Shown: positions 1 to 13,600 of the stretch, one piece after another | Layout: every line of letters begins with the position of its first letter | Position numbering within the stretch: the first letter of the stretch is position 1 | Assembly: GCA_005798335.1 (NCBI GenBank) | Contig: SYJV01000285.1 | Location: forward strand, 1-64,000 | Direction of reading: 5' to 3' | Length of the DNA: 64,000 bases | DNA from: Planctomycetaceae bacterium | Lineage (GTDB): Bacteria > Planctomycetota > Planctomycetia > Pirellulales > Pirellulaceae | Notes under the pieces: generated by a model | Database searches by the model: none | The model's input: the letters and a program-made list of their open reading frames with translations, nothing else | What the model was told of the DNA's origin: nothing | Position numbers and translations under genes: made by a program

Positions 1-3000
1 CGTGTCCGCCGCCGTGTTGGCAAACAACTCGACTCGGAACGTGCTGTTGGCTTGACTGTTGAGCGTTCCGCCGATGATCGTGTTGCCACCACTGACCGCA
101 GTGCTGGTGATGACCGGATAGTTTTGTCCAAAGTTCGAGCCAACATCGCCGTCGCCACTGTCGTTGGCCAGCACGCCGTTCGATCCGAGATCAATGCCGA
201 GCGTCGTGGTGGTCGAACCGTTGCTATAGATGCTGTTGCCGAGGATCGAGTTGGCGACGTTGCCGTTGGCGGTCGTACCGTCGATCCAAACTCCGTCGCC
301 GCCGCTATTGGCGATGATGTTCGCGGAGTTCGCCGCAGTTCCACCGATGACATTGCCGGCGCTCGCCACGTAAACTCCCGTTCCACCGTTGGCAATCGCC
401 GCCGAAGTCGAAGCCGCGATGCCGATGCGATTTCCTTGCACCGTATTGCCTCCGCTGCCGCTGAGACTCACGCCACCCGAGTTGTACATCGCGGAGATTT
501 CAGCGGCGGTCAGTGAGCGGTTGAAGACACCGACTTCGTCGATCTGGCCGCCAAAGTGGTAAATATTTTCGCTCGTCGATCCGATGCGAAGTTCGGCGCT
601 GCTGGAAGTGGGATAGTTCTGTGTCGCTCGCGTGTCACCAGAGACCGTCGTTTGCTCGACGCCATCCAAATAGAGCTTCACATCTTCGGTCGCAGCGTTC
701 GAGTCGAGTGTCATCGCGAAGTGATGCCACACGCCGTCGGTGACCGTTGCCGTAGAACTCTTCATGTACAAGCTGCCACCAACTGAGTTCCACATACCTG
801 CCCGCAACTTGTTGTTGTCTTCGATGTAGACCGAGTACTGATAACCACCAGCGTTTCCTTTATCGACCAAATACTGGAACGAGCCGGCCGTGGAAGTCTT
901 GAACCAGCCAGTGACGGTGCCAGTCGCGTTCAAAAAATCGAAGTTGCTTTCGTTCGCGATCGCCACATAGTCGTTCACTCCATCGAATGAAAACGCCGTG
1001 CCCGATTTGCCAGTCGCGTAAGTCGCACCGTTTTGCAGCGTCCCGTCGTTCGCTCCGAGCACATCGATCGCCGCGCCGGTGCTGTTCGATGAATCCGCTT
1101 TCCACCACGACACCACACCGCTCGGCGCGCCGTTGCCGGCGGTGAACGCGCCAGAGCCACCCAGGACAATCGCGTCGCTGCTGTTGCCGCTGATCGTGTT
1201 CCCGGCGTTCGCCACCGTGCCGCCAATCGTGTTGTTTGCGCCGATCACAGTGATGCCCGTGGTCGAGTTGGCCAGCGCTGCTGTCCCCGCTGCGTTCGTG
1301 CCGATGTAGTTCCCGTGGATCGTGTTGCTGTTCGAGTCGTACAAACTGATGCCGATACCAGTGTTGCCGCTGATAGTGTTGCGAGAACCGTTCGCGGTTC
1401 CTCCTATCGTGTTGCCGTAGGTCAAGTTTGAAAACAGTACGCCACCACCAGCATTGGCGATTGCCGATGTTCCATCGACGTTAGTGCCGATCAGGTTGCC
1501 GAGCAGCGTATTGCCCGTGGCGGTCGAGCCTGCGATGCGCACGCCCGCCTGCGAGTTACCGCTGATCACATTCCCCGCATTGGTCGCCGTACCGCCGATC
1601 GTGTTGTTACTGCCGCTGCTGATAAGAACTCCGTTGGCATTGCCGATCCCCGCAGCGGCCAGCAAGTTCGTGCCGACGTAATTGCCGAGCACTGTGTTGC
1701 TGTTGCCAGTAATGTAAACGCCGTGGCTGGTGTTCCCCGCGATGACGTTGCGAGCACCCGTCGCCGTGCCGCCGATCGTGCTGCCCGAACCGGCAATTGA
1801 AATTCCATAGCGACTGTTCGCGATCGCGGCAGTCCCGTCCTTGTTCAGGCCGATAATGTTGCCGAGGACCGTCGAGTTGTTGGGAAGAGTGATTCCATCG
1901 GAGTTGTTGCCGCTGATCACGTTTCCCGCGCCGGTCGCCGTGCCGCCGATGGTCAAGCCGCTGTTGCCGCCGCCGTCGGCGATGCCGTGCTGCACGTTGC
2001 CAAGATCGGCGGTGCCGTTGATGTCCAGCCCGATGTAGTTGCCTTGAATCGTGACGCTCGACAAGCCGTTCAGCACGATGCCGTGCTCGGAGTTTCCCGA
2101 AATCACGTTGCGAGCAGTCGCCGTTGTGCCACCGATGATCTGGCCGTTGGAGAAGCTGAGCATCACGCCGTCGAACGAGTTGGCAACGGCCCCGGTTCCC
2201 GCAGCGTTCGTGCCGATCAGGTTGCCGAGCACCGAGTTCGACGCTCCGGCATTCGCAAAATGGACGCCGTGTAGCGTGTTGCCGCTGATGAGGTTGCCGA
2301 GTCCACTTCCCGTGGTCGAAGTCAAACCCCCGATCGTGTTGCTCGCGGCACTGGTGACGATTGCCACGCCGCTATCTTGTCCACCGAGACTTGCCGAGCC
2401 GGCCGCGTTGGTGCCGATGTAGTTACCGCTGACGGTATTGTATTTGGAGTTCGCGCCTTCCAGCCGCACGCCGTCGAGCGTATTGCCGCTGATGACGTTG
2501 CGTTCGCCAGCAGTCGAACCGCCGATCATGTTGATCGCCGAGCCGCTGACGTAGACGCCATGCGAGCTGTTCGCGAGTGCCGCCGTCCCGGCCGCGTTCG
2601 TGCCAATCAAGTTGCCGCTGATCGTGTTGCCGGCTTTGCCCGTTCCGGCGGCGCGATAGATTTCCTGAATCTCGGCAGTGGTCAGAGATCGTGAATAGAT
2701 TCCGACGTCGTCAATACTTTCGTGAAATCCGAATCCAGGGGTAACAATTGTTCCATTCGGCTCGTTGCCAATCATCAGGCTCGTGCCGGAGTTGGCTGAA
2801 TTCTTGATCGTGCCGCTGGCAGCGACTGATCCAACGCTGACGCCATTGATATACGCCGTGATGAGAGAACCGTCGTACGTGAACGCGACGTGAGACCATT
2901 GTCCTGTCACAAGCGAAGCGCCTGTGAACGTGTAGTCCACGTCACCGCCGGTCAGTCGCAGGTCGACTCGCAGGTTGCCGTTGTTCACGGAGAGGTTGAA

Positions 3001-4655
3001 GCCATCACTGTCCGTCTTGCTGACCAGAATCTTCTTAACGCCAAACGAAGTTGGATTGACCCAAGCGTCGATGGACAATTGGCTGTAGGCCCCGTTGGCG
3101 GTTGTCGAACCCATCGAAACCGCATCATCGTTGCCGTCAAAGCTGAATGCTGAATTGGCTACACCGGTCACGCCCGTGCCGTACGTTGCTCCATTTAGCA
3201 GCGTGCCGTTGGCGATGCCAAACACATCATTCGCGTTGTTGTCCCCTTTCCACCAGCCGACCATGCCTGTCTCGGCGCCGTTGCCGGTGACTTCGACGCC
3301 GTTCAGATCGTTGCCGCTGATTTGGTTCTGAGCGGACGCCGTCGAACCGCCGATCGTGTTGCTGCCGGCGCTCGCCAACTGCACTCCGTAGTCGTTCGAT
3401 ATGCTCGTCGCACCGGTCACGTCCGTGCCGATGCGGTTTCCGGCAACAATGTTGCCGGTCGTTGCGTTGCCTGTGATCAGCACGCCCGTCGCGTTGCCGC
3501 TGATCACATTCCGCTCGGCCGCGTCGTTCGTGCCGTCGGCGTTCGTGCCGATGATGTTGTTGGTGGACGAACCGCCGATCTTCACCCCTTCGAGGTTGCC
3601 AAGTTTTATTCCGTCAGCGCCGGCTTGATAGACGGCGAGGACTTCGCTGGCTGACATCGCGCGGTTGAGGATTGCAGTGTCATCCATCAAGCCGTCAAAG
3701 GGACTGCCGCCGCCGGGACCACGTCCCAGTCGAAGCTGATTCGTGGAGTGCGTGATTCCGGACGCATTGGCCGTCGTGCCGCTGAGCGTGCCATTCACGT
3801 ACAGCTTCAAGTTGCTGCCGTCATACGTGGCAACCAAGTGGTGCCACTGGCCGGCTGTGATCGAACCGGAAACGCGATTCCCGGCGACGGAATAATTGTT
3901 GATCCAGAACCGCACCTCGCCGGCTGCGTCGTAGTACAGTCCGTAACCTTGATCCCATCCGGTGGTTGCTTTGGTAACGAACGCCGCATCACCGCTCAGC
4001 GTATCGGCATTGACCCATGTGCTGATCGTGAGAATTGCAGGTCGCAGGTTCGCGTGATCGGCGACTTCCACGAAGTCATCGACTCCATCGAACGAAAACG
4101 CCTGACCGACTTTTCCTGTCGCGTAAGTCGCGCCGTTCAGCGTGCCGTGGTTCGTTCCCGAAAAATCGTTCGGCGAACCGTTGCCGGTCCACCAACCAGC
4201 CACTTCGGCTCGTTCAAAGCCGAGCGTCCCCGCCGCGTTGGTGCCGAGCATGTTGCCGCTGATCGTGTGAGTCGTCCCGTCCGCGATCTCGACGCCACTC
4301 TCGCGGAAGCCGTTGATTGCAAAGCCCTTCACCGTGCTTGTTCCGGTTGTCAGCCGGAAGCCATCGCCATTGCTCGTCAGCGAACCGTTCAGTTCCACGA
4401 CCGGCGTTGAAGTGAATCCGGCCTGCGTCGTTGCGTCGAGCACAATCGACTGCGTGATGTCCGGCAGCGCCGAAGCAACTCGAATCGTCCAGTGCGCCGA
4501 TGGTTCAGTGACGTAGTTCGAGTCGCTGGTCTGCAATTTAAAAGCGGAAAGCTGAGAGCCTGAGATGGCATTCGCGTTCTGAATGAACTGACGGAGTGAG
4601 CCCTGGACCGTGCGATTTGCGGTGCCATCGTCGTCGCCATCGAACGTGCTCGTGA
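1..4655 (-). repeat. Module 8: GSLRQ segment, beta-helix with three LamG domains, cut by the left edge
   Basis: GSLRQ is at about 4579-4605. LamG signatures lie near 4080, 3130 and 980, with a long beta-helix run at about 1140-2640. The window ends inside the Ig-like segment, so the expected SdrD-B-like domain would lie to the left. Confidence 0.7.
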
Positions 4656-7600
4656 CTGTCTGAAAGCTGAACCCGCTGTCGAGGCCGGTGACGTTGGCGT
4701 TGCTGACGGTGGCTCGGATGACGTGTTCGCTGGTGCCAAGTGCTGCGGCGTCGTCGCTGCGGTTGACTCGCTGACCGCCGTAAGTCGCGCCGGTCGACGT
4801 TTGGTAGCTGTAGGTCGAACCATCGAACAGAACCGAACCGACCGCTCCGTAAGTTTGTTCGGCCCATGTGTCGGCGTTTGTGAATCCGCCGTTCAGAGCT
4901 GTGCTGCTGACGACGGTTTTGGAATCGACCACTGTCCAAAACGTTCCGTTGTCGACGCTGAACGAATAATTGCCGCTGCCGTCGGTGGTTGTCGAAGTCA
5001 TGTAGATGTCGTCGGTGCCATTCGCCAGCCCGTCGCCGCCATCGGCGTACAACTTGACCGTCACGCCGCTGCGGACCGGATTGTTCGCATGACCGATTGC
5101 TTCGCTGCCTGCGCCGTCGGCATGGATGTCTTCAAAGACTGTTCCGCCGATCGTGTAAATCGCCGAAGTCGTCAGCGCGAACTCGCTGGTCGAACCAAAC
5201 GCTCCGCCGCCGAGATCCTCGGTCGCCGTCGCGCTGATGATCCCGCCCAGCACCGAGCCATGCGTGTAACTAAACGATGCGTTTCCGTTGATGTCCGTCG
5301 TGACGCTGACCGTGCCCAGATACGTCTCCCCTTCGCCGTAGAGACTCGCGTCGACCGCGCTGTTACTGAACAGTTCGATGCGATACGTCTTGTTCGCTTC
5401 GCTATTGAGCGTTCCCGCGATAATCGTCTGTCCGCCGGTGATCACCGTGCTGACGATGACCGGAAAATTTTGCAGGTTGTTCGCACCGAGGTCGCCATCG
5501 AGTGGATCGTTCAGCGTGTAGCCGTCAACGCCGAGATCAATTCCCAGATTGCCGTTCGCGTAGATCGAGTTTCGCAAGAAAGCATTGCCGAAGTTCGTGT
5601 TGAAAACTTGGATGCCGCGATTCGTGTTGCCGCTGATGACGTTAGCCGCGCCGGTCGCCGTGCCGCCGACGAGATTGTTGTTGGTGTTGACTCCGTTGAT
5701 GTACACGCCATAGCTGTTCGCGATCGTGGCGGACTGCGCGGCGTTCAGGCCGATGATGTTTCCCTGCACGGTATTGCTGGACGACGCCAGATCGATCGTG
5801 ATGCCACCCGCACCGTTACCTGAGATCACATTGGTCGCGCCCGGCGCTGTACCACCAATGACGTTGTTGCTGGCCGCTCGCAGGTAAATGCCGTGCGTGC
5901 CATTGGCGACAGCAGCGGTTCCTGCCGCGTTCGTCCCGATGTAGTTGCCCTGAATCATCTGGCCGCTACTGAAGTCGTAAATACCGATGGTGCTGTTGCC
6001 GCTGATGACGTTTCGTTGGCCGGAGGTTAGACCGCCAATCGTATTGCTCGCCCCAGTGCTCGACGCCAGAAAAATCCCTTCGTTGTTAGCGACGGCCGCG
6101 GTTCCTGCTGCATTCGTGCCGATGTAATTGCCGACGATCTGCGTGTGCTTCGTAGCGGCTCCGGTGAGGTGTACACCGTCGCCGGTATTTCCGCTGATGA
6201 TGTTACGGTGTGCGGTTGTCTGTCCGCCAATGACTTGTCCCGAGGAGGCATTGATCTCAACGCCGTCGCTGCCGTTGGCAATCGCGGCAGTCCCCGCCGC
6301 GTTCGTGCCAATAAAATTCCCTTCGACGCGGTTGCCGAGTTTGGATGCTCCGGCGTTGCGATACGCAGCGGAAACTTCGGCGGCGGTGAGGGCTCGCGAG
6401 TAGATCGCGGCTTCGTCGATGAGACCTGCGAAGTCAAAGTTGCCCGGTTCAAGTCCTGAGCCCGAGCCATCGTTTCCGATCAACAGATGAATCGCAGCAT
6501 TGGCTGTATTCTTGACCGTTCCGGAAGCTGCGGCAGAACCAATGAGCGAGCCGTTCACATAAGCAGCGATCGTCGAACCGTTGTAAGTCAGCACCACATG
6601 CGACCAATCGTTCAAGGCTAGAGCCGACGATCCGAACGTCTGTCGAACCGTTCCGCCAGTCAGAGCCAGATCGACTTGCAGCAGGCCGTCGTGGACTCGC
6701 ATTGCGAAGCCGTCGCCACCGTCGTATTTGCTGATGATCGTCTTCCCGTAAACGCCATCGGAACCATGAGCCGTCGGATTTACCCAGGCTTCCAGCGTGA
6801 GTGCCGAGTACGCGGCGTTAGCAGCGGACGCTCCTAACGAAACAGCGTCGTTCGTTCCATCGAACGAAAACGCGCGGCCGAATTTTCCATCGGCGTAGGT
6901 TGCGTCGCCGACGAGCGTGCCGTGGTTCGTGCCGATCGCGTCGCTGGCGGTGTTCTCCGCTTTCCACCAGCCGACGGTTTCGGCCGGGATTCCGGTGGAT
7001 CGGATGAGCAGGATTCCATCGCCGGTGTTGCCGCTGATGACGTTGGCCGCGCCGACGTCCGCGCCGCCAATCAGGTTTCCATAAGTCGTATCAAACTGAA
7101 CACCGATTTGATTGCCAACGGCTGATCCGGTTGCTCCCAGCCCAATGTAGTTTCCAGCGATCGTGTTGTTGGGTCCGCCACCGATGATGGCGACTCCACT
7201 CGCCGTATTTCCGCTGATGATGTTTCGCGAGCCCGCAGCGTTGCCACCAATTAGAGTGCCAGTCGAAGTGCCGGTCAGCGTAATCCCGTTCGCATTCCCC
7301 AGCGCGCTTGTCCCGGCCAAATTGGTTCCAATGAAGTTGCCCAGTATCGATGTGTTTACACTGTTGATCGTGACGTAGATACCACTGCCACTATTTCCGC
7401 TGATCAGGTTCCCGGCACCGGTCGCCGTGCCGCCGATGATGTGACCGCTGGAAGTGATATTGATGCCGTTGGCAGTGTTGCCGAGTGCCGCTGTTCCCGC
7501 AGCGTTCAGGCCGATGATGTTCCCAGCAACCGTTGTCGGGCCGGTTGCCAGCAGCGAAATTCCGTTGCCGTTGTTGCCGGAAATCACGTTCCCAGCCTCA

Positions 7601-10600
7601 GTTCCGAAGGTATTTGTTGTTCCGCCAATGACCAATCCCGTTCCCGCGTTGGCGAAGATCCCTTCGTTGCTGTTGCCGCGATCCAGCGTGCCAGTCGAAT
7701 CGGTGCCGATGTAGTTGCCTTGAATCGTCAATCCGCTGACCACTCCCGAAACATACACGCCGTAAGCGTCATTTCCGGAGATGATGTTTCGAGCATCCGT
7801 AGTCGTCCCGCCGATCGTGATCGACGCACCACCGTTGACTCGAATGCCCGACTGAGTATTGCCCAGATCATTCGCACCGCTCGCATCCAGCCCGATGATA
7901 TTCCCCGCAACGACATGTCCGGTGCCACCATAGAAATCAATACCGTTTGTATTGTTGCCGCTGATGACGTTCCCAGCGCCGCTCGCCGTGCCACCGATGG
8001 TGACGACTCCGGTCGGCGTCGTGACGTAAACACCTCGCTGCGAGTTGCCGAAGTCGAGTGCTCCGGTGACGTCGGTACCGATGTAGTTGCCGCGAATCGT
8101 CGTCTCACCGACTCCCGTGCCGACAGAGATACCGTTCACATTGTTCGATACGATGTTGCGATCCGCCGCCGTCGTGCCACCGATGACGTTGTTCGAACCG
8201 AAGTTAACATTCACTCCAGCCGCGCCGTTGCCCAGCACATTCGCCGTTCCTGCGAACGTGGTGTAGAGATCGGTGATTTCGTCAGCGGTCAGAGCGCGAT
8301 TGAAGATATTGACTTCGTCGATCTTACCCGGCGTAAAGTTGGAGACGTTCGTCAAACCGCCGATCCGAACATTGGTGTTGTAGACGTCCAATGCTCCGGA
8401 TGGTGTGGTGTTCGTCGCGACTTCCACACCGTTGCGATAGACGCGCATCGTTTCGCCGTCGTATGACGCGGAAAAGTGATTCCAGTCCCCGACGACATAC
8501 GCATCAGCCGCCGCGTAGCTCGCGTTATACCGCACTCCGCCGACGCTGATCTGGAAAATCACTTGCTTGCCGCCGCCATGAAGATCACCATTGATGCCGA
8601 GGTGGTATTGGTAGTACGGCTCGACGTGACTCGTAAATCCTTTGGACACGATCGCGGCATTGCCGTTGGAAGTGCTCTCTCCGTACCACCATGCCGCGAC
8701 CGTCAGATTCGTCGGATTCAACTCCGGCGTGTTTGCCACGTCGATGTAATCATCAACACCATCAAATGTGTATGCCGAGCCGACTCGTCCGCTGCTGGTA
8801 AGCGTAGCGCCGTTGACAGTCATCGAGCGGCCGTCGATCGCGTCGGTCGTCAGGCCATCCATCCGGAACGAAGCGACCAGCGGCGATTTTTCCACCGTCT
8901 GCCCCGCGTTCCCCGCTGCGTAGTTCGCGGCGATTTCAGTGGCGGAGAGACCTCGATTGTAGATCGCAGCGTCGTCGATAACGCCGCCGAAGTATTCGCC
9001 TGCATAGTTTCCATCGACCGTTCCCAGAACGAGATTGGTCTCTGGGGAAATGACGACAGTCGCGAGTCCGGATTGAGCCGCGACCTGTGTTCCGTTCAGA
9101 TAGACTCGCAACGTGTTGCCAATTCTCGTCGCTGCCAGATGATGCCAACCGACTGTCAGGATGTTAGCACTCTGAATACTGACAGATACACCAGTCCCCA
9201 TCAGCTCTGCCCCCACTCGGCCCGCGTCGACGTACAGCGAGTAGATTTCGCGCCCATCAGCGCCAGCGGTGGCATTGTCGTCTCGGCTGATAATTCGCTG
9301 CTTTGTGGCGACAAGATCGGCGGCATCAAGATTTACCCACGCCTCCAGAGTGAAGTCACTCACGTCAAACGACTTCGAGTCTCCGAGATTCACATAATCG
9401 TTCACGCCATCCAGCGAAAACGCCTGACCAACTTTTCCCGCCGCATAGGTCGCGCCACCGTTCAGTGTCGCGGTGTACGTTCCCGCTGAATCGTTGGTGT
9501 TGTTTTCCCCTTGCCACCAGCCGATCGCGCTGCCGACGGCGGGCGAGGCTTCTGCTCGCAGGCCGATCAGGTTGCCGACGATCGTGTTGTTCGACGAGTC
9601 GACTTGCACGCCGTCGCCGCTGAAGCGGTTGATCGCGAAGCCGCGAATCGTGCTGCCACTGCTGCCCGTGCCGAGCGTGAGTCCATCGACTGCGCCAGCA
9701 CCCGCGCTGCGGCCATCGAGTTCCACGATTGGCGAACTGACGAAGCCCGCTTGCGTGGTCGCGTCGAGCACAATCGTGTCGGTGATCGTGGGCAACGCGG
9801 ACGTCGGACGAATCGTGTATTCCCCGCCACCGGTGTTTGAATAGTTACTGTCGCTTGTCTGAAAACTGAAAACTGAACTCTGAACACCTGAAATCGCGTT
9901 CGCGTTCTGAATGAACTGGCGGAGAGAACCTTGCACCGTGCGATTGGCCGAGCCGTCGTCATCGCCGTCGCCGGTGCGCGTGATGGTGGTGAAGCTGAAA
10001 CCGCTGTCGATGTTGGTGACGTTGCTGCCGCTGACGATCACTCGCGTGACGTGTTCCGAACCGGCGAGAGTCGCCGCGTTGTCGGAGGTTTCCAAGTTGC
10101 GTCCGCCGTAGAGTGCGCCAGTGACAGGCTGGAAGCCTATCCCACGGAGAGCGTCGGTCACGCCGTAGGTTTGTTCGGCCCACGTGTCGGCGTTCGTTGC
10201 GCCGCCGTTCAGCGCGACGCTGCTGGCGATGGTCTTGCTGTCGATAATCGACCAGTACGTGCCGGTATCGATCGTAAAACTGTACGCGCCGCCGCTCGCC
10301 GTGGTTGTGGTGCCGACTAAAACATCGTCGGTCCCGTTCGCTGCGCCGTCGCCACCATCTTTGTAAAGCTTGACCGTGACGCCATTCACGCCCGGATTGT
10401 TGCTGTCGCCGATCGCTTCGGCTCCGACCAACAAGTTTCCGTCCTTGTCTTCAAACACGGTGCCGCTGATCGAACGGAGCGTGCCGTTCGCACCGAACTC
10501 GCTCGTGCCGTAAGCGGCGATCGTCGCCGTCGAAGTGATCGTGTCTCCCGTCGCAAGTGATATTCCGCCCGGCAACGTGAACGAACCGGTGAAGTTACCG

Positions 10601-13600
10601 TTGGTGACGCTGCCGGTGATCGAACCGAGATACGTTTGTCCTTCGCCATAGCCGCTGGCATCGACCGCCGCTTTGAACAGTTCGATCGTCGCGTTCGCAA
10701 AGTCGGTGTCTCCCGCTGCGGTGCCGATGTAACCGGTGACGGTCAGCGTCGTGCCGTTGAGTACGGCCGAGGTGATGACGGGGAAGTCGAGGCTTTGGTT
10801 GCCGAAGTTGGTGGTGAGCGCTCCGTCGTTCGCGGTCACGCCATCGTTCGCACCAGCACCGGCAGGAACATGGTCGGAAGTTAGATCGATCCCCAAGCCG
10901 CCGTTGCCGGAGATCTGATTGCGAGTGAACTGGTTTCCATAGACCGAATTGCCGCCGATATTGTCGCTGTTGGTGACGAAAATGCCCGGCCCCTGCACGT
11001 TGCCGGTGATGATGTTGCGGTCGATCACGTTGTTGATCGCGCCGAACCCGGTGGTGTTGGCGTTGCCGTAGAAAGCGATCCCCGCGTAGGCGTTGTCGCG
11101 CACCGTGTTGTTCGCGATGGTGTTGCTCTGAGCGCCGTAGATCACCTCGATCCCCGCGCCGCGGCCTCCCGGCGTGAGACTGTTCAGAATCTGGCCGTGA
11201 ATCAGATTGCCGGAGATCGACGCATTGGTGACCGACACGCCGACCGCATCCGGATAACCTGTGCTCGCGTGACCGTTCGCAAAAACTTCGTTGTTTTGGA
11301 AGAGGTAACTTCCCGACACGCCGCCGACGAAACTCGCGTTCGTCAGATAACCGAGATACGCGCCGTAATGATCCGAGTGGGCCAGATAGTTGTTCGTGAT
11401 CGCCGAAGCACCGATCGCATAGACGCCTTGCGAGCGATTTCGCTGCGACACGGTATCGGTGCCGTCCGCGTGGACGCCGATCAGGTTCTGCGAAATGGTC
11501 GCTCGGTTCGCCGCCCCCGTCACCGCCGCTGTGACATGAATCGCGCCATTGGTGCTCTCGCCGTCGTAAGCCGAAATCCCCTTCAGCGTCACGCCGTTCC
11601 CAGTGATCGCCAGAGTGGTGTTGTTCAGGTCGATCACCACTTCCGGCCGCGCGATCGTACTGAGCGTCAACTGGTCGACACCGACCGTGCCGCCAGTGCC
11701 AACCATGCCGCTGTTCGTGTTGCCAACCAGCGTCGTCTGCGTGGTGGCGTCGATCGTCGTGTCGGCGGCGCTGATCGTCGGCAGAGCGCTCGCCAGCGCG
11801 ATCACCGCCGCGCCACTGTTCGCGCCGCTCGTCGTCAGCAGATTCGCATAGCTCGTGTTCAGACCCGCGTGCGCCGCGCCGTCGGCGATCATGAAGATGC
11901 TGACTTCTTTGCCAGCGGTTTGGCCGGCTTGGGATAAGTTGGTATTCGCCAGCGCGTTGCTGTTAAGAATGAACTGGCGAAGCGAGCCTTGGCCGGCATC
12001 GTTGGTGTTGACAATCGTGTCGAAATTGAAGCCAAAATCCAAACCGCTGATGTTCGCTGATGAAACGCTAATCGAAGTCACCGACTGGATGTCGAAGCCG
12101 CTGGCGTTGTCGAGGGTGGTGAAAGTCTGCGATCCATTGTTTGCTGCCGCGTCGACTTCGTTTGGTGTTTCGCCGCCGACGTGATCTGTTACGGCAGTCG
12201 CTGAACCGCCGGAAGCATCGGTTCGATAGGTCTGAATGCCGACTAACGCCGATGTCGCGCCGCTGCGATTGGAAAGTACTGTGCTGTTCACGATGCGGAC
12301 GCTGTAGTTGCCTGCATCGACGCTGAATGAATACGCGCCGCTCGAGTCGGTCGTGGTGCTCGTCAAAAAATTTCCGGCGCTGTCGTACAGTTCGACCGTC
12401 GCGCTCTCGACATCAATGTCAAAGCTCGGCGCGGCGGCTGCGGCGGTGGCAAAGTTGCGTCCCGCGCCGCCGCCATAGTTCACGTCTTCAAACACGGTGC
12501 CGCTGAGCGTGTAGAGCGCCGACGACGTCAAAGCGAATTCGCTCGTCCCGGCGAAGTTCGCGCCGCCGAGTTGTTCGGTCGCCGTGCCGCTGACGAAGCC
12601 GCTCGCCGCGACACCGGTCAGTGTCGTGTTGATCGTCGCCACACCGCTGCCGTTGGTCGTGACCGTCGCGCTGCCGAGATACGTTTGCCCTTCGCCGTAA
12701 GTCGACGCGTCAGCGAGGGAATTGGAATAGAAATCCAGCGTGTACGTTGTATTCGCTTTCGACGTGAACGAACCGTAGATCGTCGTGTTGCCATTGGTGA
12801 CGACCACACTGTCGAGCACGGGGAAGTTTTGTGATTCGTTTGGCCCGCCATCGCTATCGGGGGCGGCGTCGTTCACGGTCAAGCCGTCGTTGTTCAAGTC
12901 GATCGCCAAACCACCGTTGGCAAAAATGCTGTTCGCGCGAATGACGTTGAAGTTCGAAGTTCCCGTCACCGCGACGCCGTCGCTGGTGTTGCCGCGGATG
13001 ATGTTGGGCTGATTCGTGCCGGTACCGCCAATGAGATTGTTCGACGCATTGTTCAGCTCGATCCCTTCGCCGCCGTTGGCGAGGTCGGCGCTGTTCGCGG
13101 CGTTGCGGCCGATCGTGTTGTTGTAGACCTTATTGCCGTACTTGCTGGTCGAGTTCGTCAGATAAAGCTGCCGAGCTTCTTCGCTCGTGATCGCGCGGCC
13201 GAGGATGCTGACTTCGTCGATCTGGCCGGTGAAGAAGTCTGTGGCCGTCGCCGCCATGCGTGCGCCGATCTGGACCGAACCGGCACCTGCCGTGTTGTAG
13301 TTCTGCGTGCCGCGATTGTCGGTGCTGACCGTCGTTTGCTCGACGCCGTCGAGATACATCCGCAGGTCTTCGCTGGCGACGCGCGTGTCATAGGCAACCA
13401 CGAAGTGATGCCACGCTCCGTCATTCACCGTGTTTGCAGAGAACTTTGAGTAAACATCCGTTCCGTTCGCGAGGTCCATGTCCGCGAACAATCGACCGTC
13501 CGAGTGAACGCGAACGTTCCATTGGCTATCGTTGTTTCCTCGCTTGTTAATGATGACCGAGGCGACGCCGCTGGTTGTCGTCTTAAACCAGCCCTCCACG

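Noticed and set aside
1140..2640. Regularly spaced short repeats such as GTTGCCGCTGATGACGTTGCC, looking like a CRISPR array
   Set aside because: The spacing varies, the repeats are imperfect and they translate on the minus strand to beta-helix rungs (GNVISGN). No cas genes are present.
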